A stretch of 64,000 nucleotides of DNA from Siphonodentalium dalli (lineage: Eukaryota > Mollusca > Scaphopoda > Gadilida > Siphonodentaliidae): assembly GCA_032622095.1 (NCBI GenBank), contig CP136064.1:197009948-197073947 (forward strand), read 5' to 3'. A program made the translations under genes and the position numbers. The number at the start of each line of letters is the position of its first letter. Position 1 is the stretch's first letter. Positions 58,201-64,000 of the stretch are shown here, in pieces. The notes under the pieces were generated by a model, which was not told the DNA's origin, ran no database searches, and saw only the letters and a list, made by a program, of their open reading frames with translations.

Positions 58201-59676
58201 TGATCGAGCGATTATTGCGGGAAGTAAAGAGCTGCTGTAGTTTAAGAACATTTGGTCTTCTGAAGTAATATGGCTTGATAAATTCTTAGTAAGGGTTAGA
58301 GCACAAGAATTGTTCTTTACCAGAATCAATCGAGTCGAAGACCAGATTTATTCTGGGAAAGAACTATTCGCGTGCTCTGACCGACTTGTGCCATTGAGCG
58401 TGTTTTGACCACGAATCACAATCCGTGCATTGGTCGCGATTGGACACAATAGCCGATTAGCCACGCCCAACAACGTGATTAACATGAACTGATCGCCGTT
58501 GAATGTGAATAGATATGTCCGAAACAACACGGACTGGTCCCACTTTTGTCTGTTATGAGTTGCGTGTGCCGAACAATGGGATAATCATTGAACCATTCCT
58601 TAGCCAGCCTTGAGAATTGATGTGCTTTACCAAAAATCAGGGAACGATTGCAACAATGGGATTGTGCTTTAAGGTCATTTAGAAATTCACATTTCAGGAC
58701 AAGGTGGAATTCATCTACGAGTTCTGACTTGCAAAGGGTGCATACTCTTTCTGAGTAGTCGGTATTATACCAGCTAGGAGCCCTGCCCAACTGGTAGTCG
58801 ATGGTTTCGTGTGCAAGTAAATCCCATTCTCCTGTTGCCTATATACACAATGATACAAAATACATGGTGTGTGCAAGCCAACTAATCTATACTGTTCTAT
58901 CATCAATACGCATATGCCGTGTATTTGATCTTACTCACCGGCGATTGGCTGCGGACACAAGTATCACAGTAGCGATGGCATAGTAGGTGTGACAATTTAT
59001 TATGATGGAGTTTGGTGACAATTGATCGTCATAATTAGTATGATATAGCCAGCCATGTTGCCCGCTGAGTTTCCGCACAATGACTCGACTGGACCAATTA
59101 ACCCATTGCGTTTCACCAAGGTTGATCTCTACCCATCACGTTTTGCTAAATTGTATTCGCTACGATATATAATTGCACGATCGATCGTCCAGAATTGTGT
59201 TTGACCGTAGCCTGGTGGCAGTTCCTCATTCACTCACATATCATGCATGTGGTACGTTTTTTTAATATGATCTCAATGCATGTTTATCTACTTATATTAA
59301 TTTCATGAGTATTGAGACAGTTCCCCAATTGCGTTTTTTATTTTGCGACGTTTATAGTTCTACGCATAAGGTCTGAATACTGTGGTACGTGTGTCCGCAG
59401 CCATTAGGTATTAAGCTTATCTGACACGACCATGTGTTGCTGATCAAACTATGCTGTTACTATTTGTTGGGTGTAAGAAAACCTCTATCCGCGATAAGGG
59501 TATGTAAACTTACGCGGCAGCCGCTCTGTAATCTTCGAGGTACTTCGTGACATCATCATGCTCCTCCATATTGTTGATTTTCAGTAAGCTCATTCCTAGT
59601 TGACGACAGCAGTATTCTGCTTCCCTCGCCCCAAGGACATCAACATAAATAAACTGGTATTTTGCCGAGAATATCA
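43112..59676 (-). CDS. C-type lectin domain plus PAN/Apple domain protein, three 3' exons (5' end missing)
   Basis: Complement(59514..59676, 52709..52929, 43112..43296) joins in frame with matching phases (2 then 1). The first two exons make one C-type lectin domain: EYCCRQLGMSLLKINNMEEH, then GSFWFGLEYAASSFKWTDG, WGAGEPTN, CVYQ and SCDTEKKYICE. The third adds a short Cys-rich PAN/Apple-like segment, CIEDCAAICIRNNKCKRYTY to CKLYG, then TAA. Such proteins are usually secreted and bind glycans, often in innate recognition. The Ca-site EPN is present only as EPTN and the WND position reads WYT, so calcium-dependent sugar binding is doubtful. Exon 1 opens in phase 1, so at least one upstream exon (signal peptide) is missing. 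Introns of 6.6 and 9.4 kb hold LINE remnants, Helitron-like elements and TIR elements. Exon linkage is inferred, not shown by a transcript. Confidence 0.8.
43922..45279. other. Lectin-gene intron, nothing firm
   Basis: A diverged direct and inverted repeat of GGTAATTATAATGAAAATGA lies at 44716-44812. The sequence otherwise shows no recognised exon or element. A family H- or LINE-like start is not visible. Confidence 0.3.
45280..47409 (+). pseudogene. Degenerate LINE, reverse transcriptase and C-terminal tail
   Basis: In order, over several frames: RPLTDDGGNLLL linker, FPTQWKQANVIPIHKKNDKS (RT start), FQLLELYHTL and IFSDISKVFERVWFRGLLFK (RT block with FSD in place of FLD), GPFLFLSYINDL, YADD at 46252-46263, KTKTMVFS, a thumb segment, and a final tail with CSCG and CPLYDDSRDL. 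Frameshifts and stops break it at several points, including near 46110, 46260 and 46740, and a C run at 46674-46691 adds Pro codons. It is a non-LTR retrotransposon ORF2 of Jockey/CR1-like style and is not functional. It lies in the lectin-gene intron on the opposite strand. Confidence 0.85.
47410..47987. other. Nothing recognised
   Basis: AT-rich sequence between a LINE remnant and a minisatellite. Confidence 0.3.
47988..48170. repeat. Minisatellite, about 50 bp x 4
   Basis: Units read CCAGATAAAAACATCACTGG, then TACGTGTCCTATATACAAC and ACATAATGA, four in a row with small changes. Confidence 0.88.
48228..48400. mobile_element. Family C fragment
   Basis: TACTCATTGACGAATAGTTC, then GGAAATGTTCAGATAATAAA and TCTACACTTGTATTATATTTT match the copy at 16038. 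Terminal TTAACCC is lost. Confidence 0.6.
48401..48959. other. Nothing recognised
   Basis: No exon or repeat family recognised. Confidence 0.3.
48992..49348 (+). pseudogene. LINE C-terminal tail, intact frame
   Basis: The frame encodes RPSQIYHCRLRTKSSNLKYD, then CDCGELETAEHFLLRCPIFGRER and ends GDTKRFN. The CxCGxxEtaeHFllrCP block is the cysteine-rich tail of a non-LTR retrotransposon ORF2. No RT domain precedes it, so this is a 5'-truncated copy. An AATAAA follows near 49487. The residue string here is split for length: CDCGELETAEH then FLLRCPIFGRER. Confidence 0.8.
49349..50735. other. Nothing recognised
   Basis: Short open frames (49739-49930, 50215-50442) show no known domain. No repeat family recognised. 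Confidence 0.3.
50736..51170 (+). pseudogene. LINE RT thumb / C-terminal fragment
   Basis: Across shifted frames: HTEPLFRK, ILKLNDLYVLQITA, SFNNLFTRQD, LPTFLLPTC-like, NRIDSDLREQGSQGKFKR and CENSYKIL. These follow the order of the C-terminal region of Jockey/CR1-like reverse transcriptases. Several stops and frameshifts. Confidence 0.65.
51171..51865. other. Nothing recognised
   Basis: No exon or repeat family recognised. Confidence 0.3.
51866..52444. mobile_element. Family H element with a nested half family A MITE
   Basis: TTAAAGGTACTCAATCTGAT at the left and ATTATGCATCTTTAA at the right are diverged inverses. The GATTTCAAAAATCGATATCT and GAGCTTTGATGGGTGG blocks match the copy at 31010. 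A family A half element lies at 52177-52286. Confidence 0.65.
52177..52286. mobile_element. Family A half element
   Basis: Left arm only, from TACATTAATGCCCTAAATAA to GGAAAGCTCTCACT, ending at the palindrome centre as at 12903. It is the only family A copy seen outside 1.9-17.6 kb. Confidence 0.8.
52709..52929 (-). CDS. Lectin gene exon, C-terminal half of C-type lectin domain
   Basis: 221 nt from acceptor GATTCTTGAACCTCAG (phase 2) to donor GTAAGT (phase 1). Contains FWFGL (WIGL position), FKWTDG, EPTN, and four later cysteines ending YICE, typical of the domain's second half. Confidence 0.92.
52930..53545. other. Lectin-gene intron, nothing recognised
   Basis: Next to the exon the minus-strand frame continues open as DPLTYNMGFLNL, which mimics lectin sequence, but the phase and acceptor favour the exon start at 52929. 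Confidence 0.35.
53546..54801. mobile_element. Family I TIR element, 1.26 kb
   Basis: TAGGGTACGTTCATACGC and its inverse bound the element; the inverted match extends through TGGCAATATTGCACTGCAAA and more loosely into AATGCCAGCTG. The TAGGG terminus would fit hAT-type ends, but no 8 bp target duplication is visible. No transposase motif was recognised. A second partial copy, right end only, lies at 57570-57781. Confidence 0.7.
54462..54650 (+). repeat. Inverted duplicate, left member
   Basis: About 85 percent identical by eye to the reverse complement of 54912-55100, sharing CACATTCCAA and TGACTGGCCTAAGAATACCA. This copy lies inside family I. Both copies carry coding-like but interrupted frames. 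Confidence 0.7.
54912..55100 (-). repeat. Inverted duplicate, right member
   Basis: On the minus strand it reads SSVFFVEPRADPPSPLYVAF in an open frame and, after a stop, HYFDWPKNTNTHGVLTILQQ. The W-P motif with following helix faintly recalls a tyrosine phosphatase domain, too weak to name. It lies just outside the right end of family I. Confidence 0.6.
55101..55887. other. Lectin-gene intron, nothing recognised
   Basis: A TATATATATATA run lies near 55577. No exon recognised. Confidence 0.3.
55888..56522 (+). mobile_element. Helitron-like non-autonomous element, copy 1
   Basis: Begins TCTCATATATATTTTGAAG after an A, and ends with hairpin GCCCGGACAACGTCGGGC, then TCATCGG and CTAG before a T. 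A 5' TC, a 3' hairpin and CTRR between A and T are the Helitron hallmarks. A CTGT microsatellite follows the 5' end. The core has four units of about 123 bp containing CGCATGCGCAGACGAGATCT and GGAAACGGGTGGAGC. Long open frames on both strands arise from the CpG-rich tandem repeat and are not genes. Confidence 0.82.
56523..57164 (+). mobile_element. Helitron-like non-autonomous element, copy 2
   Basis: Starts with TCTCATATATATTTTGAAG at the base after the CTAG of copy 1, has four core units, and ends with the same hairpin and CTAG followed by T. The 3' region carries an extra CCGGACAACGT duplication before the final hairpin. Head-to-tail adjacency without spacer is typical of Helitron tandem insertion or rolling-circle read-through. 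Confidence 0.82.
57165..57569. other. Lectin-gene intron, nothing recognised
   Basis: No exon or repeat family recognised. Confidence 0.3.
57570..57781. mobile_element. Family I solo right end
   Basis: Ends GCGTATGAACGTACCCTA, preceded by GCATTTTTGCAGTTTGCAGT. The stretch from about 57570 matches the reverse complement of 53560-53760, including the GTTAGTGGCC block. The other terminus is missing. Confidence 0.65.
57782..58449. other. Nothing recognised
   Basis: A diverged AGATTCAG repeat lies near 57829-57865. No exon recognised. Confidence 0.3.
58450..58900 (-). pseudogene. LINE C-terminal tail (different family)
   Basis: Minus-strand frames read NEWDLL-like, then GRAPSWYNTDYSERVCTLC and VDEFHLVLKCEFLNDL, followed after a shift by FGKAHQFSRLAKEWFNDYP-like sequence. 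CxLC...DEFHxxxxC is the tail motif of another non-LTR family. Interrupted by shifts. Confidence 0.65.
58901..59513. other. Lectin-gene intron, nothing recognised
   Basis: No exon or repeat family recognised. Confidence 0.3.
59514..59676 (-). CDS. Lectin gene exon, N-terminal half of C-type lectin domain
   Basis: 163 nt from acceptor TCGCCATTTCACAG (phase 1) to donor GTAAGT (phase 2). Encodes FSAKYQFIYVDVLGAREAEY, CCRQLGMSLLKINN and MEEHDDVTKYL, the first two strands and helices of a C-type lectin domain. The doubled CC precedes RQLG as in many invertebrate members. Confidence 0.9.
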
Positions 59677-60100
59677 CTGTGAAATGGCGAAAATGTGAAA
59701 ATGAGACGTTGGTCAGCAAAGATGTATAAAGGTATATTTTCATCAACATTCAAATTTAACACCAGAGCCAAACATCGTATATACGAAAAGCACAAAGCAG
59801 AAATAACAAGAAAACCATCGTCAGAAATGGTAACGCCCTCAAAATCATATTATTAGGCATGTATAAAATATATTGGAGCTTTAATATGTAAAAAAAAAAT
59901 CGTGTGTGTGTGTGCTTGGTGATGAAGCATGAGGAAACGTTTTGAAAATCGGACGTGCCAAACCAAAGTTCTGATAATTATGAAATATTTACGTACCATG
60001 CGTCACGTATAATATATGTTCACAAAGGGTGCATATACGTTTCAATTGGTTGAAAAGTTCATCGGTAAACATGCAGCGCCCATTGCATTGATACACCAAT
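59677..60100. other. Nothing recognised upstream of the first lectin exon
   Basis: Searched on the minus strand for a signal-peptide exon ending in phase 1. None was convincing. Confidence 0.3.
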
Positions 60101-60560
60101 AAAATGGGTCACTCGCACCAAAGTGCTGAAGGGTACACAGGTTTTGAAAATGTGCTGAACGGTCAGTCCTTTCCCACTTATTACAAATCCTACCAGAGTA
60201 ACATAATGTTCAGCTACCATCATGGACCACGTATATACGAACAAGATAGGCACCGATTTGAAAGCAGGAATCGTTATAACAGATATGTCTGACCACCTTG
60301 GTACTTTCCTGAAAGAAAAATCTAATCATATCCCAAAAATCAAAGAATTAAAAGAATGACTTACTCTGCTCAAGATATGGAACTCTTCAAGAGATATCTC
60401 ACCACAACCAACTACAATTCTGTTTTGGAAACAGAGTGCCCAATGAAGTTTATGATTAATTCATGTCCCTATTCAAATATGCTCACGACAACGCTTTCCC
60501 GTTATAACAAACCAGTCCCAAAACTAAAATGATCAAAATCCAAGAATGGATGACAGATGT
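60101..60560 (+). pseudogene. LINE endonuclease C-terminus fragment
   Basis: Across two frames: PLITNPTRVT, CSATIMDHVYTNKIGTDL, GIVITDMSDHLGTFL and later YAHDNAFPVITNQ-like sequence. The order IDHVYTN, then GI..TDMSDH is the end of the apurinic endonuclease domain of non-LTR ORF2 proteins. At least one stop and one frameshift. Confidence 0.72.
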
Positions 60561-60604
60561 GTTAGTAACCCATCTGTCATTCTTTGATTTTGATAATAAA
60601 AATT

Positions 60605-60669
60605 TATTCGGATTATAAACAACGCAAAAGATAACTCACACACTGAACCGTTATAATCCGAATATATTT
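60605..60669. repeat. Hairpin containing a 41 bp block shared with 50736
   Basis: CGGATTATAAACAACGCAAA and the following 21 bases recur at 50736-50776 with one change. TATTCGGATTATAA at the left is inverted as TTATAATCCGAATA at the right. Confidence 0.75.
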
Positions 60670-62019
60670 TTTTGTAGAAGATATAATCTACTAGTACGAA
60701 TGCTATGGCCCCATATTTGTATATAATATAAAAAATTACTCTGTACCAGAGCATTATAAAGACATAATGTTAAGATTCGGGTTTGAAGTTTTGGTTTCTC
60801 AGTTTTCATATTTGCATTGTTATGAGCTCTTGTTAATTATGCGAATAGTATCCATAAAATCTAAATACACCTAAATGTGTTATTTCACAATCTAATATGC
60901 GCCCAATCGCTAGAAAACGTCGTAAACGTGCTTGGAGATACGACTTTTACGGAACACAGCGCAAGCTCACTTCCGGATTATAATGTCGTATAGGAGATCC
61001 GACCTTCAGGCACGCATACGGCCTCATCGTACTTTAATTGTGTGTCATATAGTGCCGAATGTAAAAGTTATAATTGGAAATTAACATGGTTTATACATGT
61101 TTACATGTAGAATTTGTACAAACTGTATTATTCGGTTAATTTCAATAAAACGTGAATGTGGTATGTCGCTACATGTGTCTGTCGACGTTTCGAAAATCAG
61201 ACAACAGTTACTGCAAGTCCTTGCATTTATCTATATATATAATATGGTTTTATAAATTGCCAGTTCGGTGCGAACGTAAGTAATGAATGTTGTCTTTGTT
61301 ATGAAAGTTGTGCATTGAACGTGTAATCTGGGACAAATATAGATACATGAGTGTGTATTATTGGTCACATGCAGGATGAATCGAAGGAGTACCGGTATAT
61401 AGTCCAGGCACTTTAGGGTTCACTAGGGCAAAAAATCGGGGAAAGCTTTTTGAGATATCATAATTTTTCGTAATAGTGTAAATTCTGACGAAATTCCATC
61501 AGACCATATGTGAATGCAGTCATATGTAGGTTAATTTACGGACTCAATCTTCACACATACCCGTCCATCGAGGAGCAGGTGTCGCTAGATATGTGTAATT
61601 GATGCTAGATCTTACTAACATTCGATATTCCACAATTGTGGTGACATTTATTGCCGAAGAGAGCATATAAATCGCATGATGATTCAATCAAAATTTTCCA
61701 AATAAAAGAGGGCGAGTAAAAATATTCAGACGACAATGAGCTAAAATATTAACCATAATACTAGAAGAGTGGTTATTCAGAATAAGAAAGTGATAAGATA
61801 TATCGAACCATCACCATTCTTATGATTTTATAGCCGGAAACCTAACACTACCCCCTAAAACGTACGCCATGGCTTCCAGTGTTTGAAAAGCAAAAATACC
61901 ACATAATAGTCCTGGCGTTTGGCGTAACAATTATGCAATATGTGACAACACTATGAAACTTGGCACATAGATTCCTAATCACTATTAATCATTTTCAGAT
62001 GTGTAGACATCGCGGCAGG
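60670..62019. other. Nothing recognised
   Basis: AT-rich sequence with no conserved exon on either strand. Confidence 0.3.
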
Positions 62020-62600
62020 TCCTTCCTTAGCAACGGTTGCTAGGCAACTATCCGACATCGAAGAAATTTAATACAAATATGACTGATATGACGGCAGTTT
62101 TAACAAACTAAACTACGTCATGCAGCACTTTTGTTGTGAAAATAATATTAGTTGTTGTTAGAGTGGATCTGGCTGGAAAATTACCATATATTTACTTACA
62201 GGGGTGGTAACGGTTGCTAGGGACATATTCGAAAAATGCCGAGCTGACTGATATCATGGTAGTTTTAACATACTAATATAAACTACGCCATTATCATTCT
62301 ATGGTTCGACTTGAAAAATTACCATATATTTCTGATAACGGGTGCTAGGGACATACCCGAAATCGAAAAATGCACACATGACTGATATTATGGTAGTTTT
62401 AACAAACTAAACTACGTCATGTAACATTTTTATATTGAAAACAATATTTATAATTGTTGTTAGTGTGAACATGACAGTATAGTTGCCATATTCGTTACCT
62501 AACGGTTGGTGTAATGGTTGCTATGGACATATCCACCTTTGAAAACATACCATATGTATGAGTTTCTGGTAATTTTAACTGATATAACTGTTTCATAATA
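62020..62600. repeat. Diverged tandem repeat, about 130-175 bp x 4
   Basis: AACGGTTGCTAGGGACATA-like blocks at about 62033, 62208, 62337 and 62510, each followed by GACTGATAT and GGTAGTTTTAACAAACTAAA or a variant. Confidence 0.72.
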
Positions 62601-63024
62601 TGGTATGAGTTTCGGGCAATTTACATGACATAATTGTTTCATAACATGCCATATTATGATTATATTAAAAATCTGCATCACTACCTGTGTGGAGGTTATG
62701 ATTGTATCTAAATTTCATCAATCGATTGTTGGAATATATTTTAATGAGACATGTCAAAATATTGACCCACATTTATGTTGATACCACCTGACCCCCCCCC
62801 CCCACCATGGAATCCGACATTCACACTACATTTGACAATGGAATCCATGCAGAACACTCTACCACGATGTGATAGCATCCGCATACTAGTTGCTATACGG
62901 TAGGAACTAACTGTGAGTCCTTCCTGTCCATGCCATAACTACATACATATCAATACATGGGCATGGGTCATTTACAAGTCTATAGGAGATCGTACATTGC
63001 CTATATATTTCAGACTGAGCTACC
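62601..63024. other. Nothing recognised
   Basis: Includes a C run near 62792. No exon recognised. Confidence 0.3.
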
Positions 63025-63871
63025 GTGAACTACCTTTATGAACCGGTGCCCATTTCCCATTTACATGGGCAGCTATGGGCCCATTACCAACCCATAGTTA
63101 TCATGGTTCATGACCTATCATTATATGGAACTGCATCCAATGACGTGTCTTTAACTACTTATGGACGGATAGTCAGTGGTATCACCCGTTCTGTTTCGGA
63201 CAACACGGTATTGCAGAAGGTCGGATGGCCATCACTCAATAAACGACGTCAACTTCATAAACTGCAGGCACTCTATAAAATAATCAATAATCTAGCCCCC
63301 TCTTATCTAGCCAATTCACTTCCCCCCAGATCTCACGAGGTTGCAGATTATAATTGGAGACGCCCAGTAAGTTTTACTCATACTATTGCAATACTGAACA
63401 CTTCAAACAGTCTTTTTTCCAGCGATGGTGTTAGAATGGAATAAGCTTCCCAAAGTAATCACCGATGCTGATCAATCTTCTACCTTTACAACCAACTTGT
63501 ATCATATAGATCCCACAATCAGCCCCCCTCTACATTTCTATGCTGGACGCAGAAAATAGAACATTTTTCATTGTCGCATACGTAATTTTTGCAGTGAACT
63601 CCGATGTGATATGTTCAATAATTATATCGCTGACAGCCCCGCATGCTCATGTGGAAATCGATCTGAAGACGCCTATCACTATTTCTTCATGTGCCCATTG
63701 TACCAACGTGAGCGCTCAGTTCTCTTTGAGAAACTAGCCCGCGAAAATCTCCAAGTAAGCCATATTTCAGAACTCATGTGTGGAATACCTTATCTCTCGT
63801 CCCAACAAAATATGAAACTATTTTCCATCACACAGCAATATATTGCAGCGACTAAGCGTTTTGACCCCTAA
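63025..63871 (+). pseudogene. LINE ORF2 C-terminal region
   Basis: First frame: GRIVSGITRSVSD, LQKVGWPSLNKRRQLHKLQA, LYKIINNLAPSYLANSLPP. After a frameshift near 63420: VLEWNKLPKVITDAD, then a stop, NIFHCRIRNFCSELRCDMFN, SPACSCGNRSED, FFMCPLYQRER, ending KRFDP. This is the complete distal part of a Jockey/CR1-like ORF2 with its CxCG...H...CP tail. One shift and one stop separate it from an intact frame. Confidence 0.85.
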
Positions 63872-64000
63872 TGATTATATTTATCTTATTTGCGAATCTA
63901 TACTTGCTTCCGGAATTTCAACTTTTACCTCACAAGTGGACAAACCTCCCATTCAAACATCTCATTCTGATTTATCATCTGTATTGCCTTCCAGAGCACA

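Noticed and set aside
1-64000. tRNA, rRNA, bacterial operon or ribosome-binding-site signals
   Set aside because: None seen; the spliced genes show the DNA is eukaryotic nuclear sequence.

Overview
This is animal (metazoan) genomic DNA, not prokaryotic: AT-rich, with short exons, large introns and GT..AG splice sites, and a very high load of small transposons, fold-back repeats and decayed LINEs. Repeat style (ATGGCTGCTGG-type tandem repeats, Helitron-like elements with CpG-rich core repeats, many LINE 3' fragments with Cys-rich tails) suggests a marine invertebrate, probably a mollusc or related lophotrochozoan. That placement is inference. One 100-N scaffold gap lies at 33702-33801.

Genes assembled by joining exons on conserved protein sequence and intron phase: (1) the last exon of an ALKBH2-like DNA dealkylase on the plus strand (1567-1873); (2) a complete eight-exon glutathione S-transferase kappa (GSTK1) gene on the minus strand (26178 down to 4779), tail-to-tail with ALKBH2, encoding 223 residues and ending in the peroxisomal signal SKL; (3) a minus-strand gene encoding a C-type lectin domain split over two exons (59676-59514, 52929-52709) followed by a PAN/Apple-like terminal exon (43296-43112), its 5' end not found; (4) a low-confidence plus-strand first exon at 26647, head-to-head with GSTK1 across about 470 bp.

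Layout: 1-26 kb holds ALKBH2 and GSTK1, with GSTK1 introns packed with Tc1/mariner-like fold-back MITEs (family A, TA-CAGTAATGCC ends) and several families that insert at TTAA (families B, C, G, H and two nested elements, piggyBac-like in target choice). A tandem array of about 164 bp units lies at 20.4-22.1 kb. 26-33.7 kb is mostly repeats. 33.8-43.9 kb is a near-perfect inverted repeat (about 5.06 kb per arm, no spacer) whose left arm begins exactly at the N gap, so an assembly fold-back is a serious possibility. 44-64 kb holds the lectin gene, at least five LINE remnants, a TIR element (53.5-54.8 kb) and two head-to-tail Helitron-like elements (55.9-57.2 kb).

ALKBH2 and GSTK1 are housekeeping-type enzymes (nuclear DNA alkyl-lesion repair; mitochondrial/peroxisomal thiol chemistry) with no evident joint pathway. 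No operon, CRISPR, rRNA or tRNA gene was recognised. All reading was by eye; family names rest on recognised motifs, not searches.
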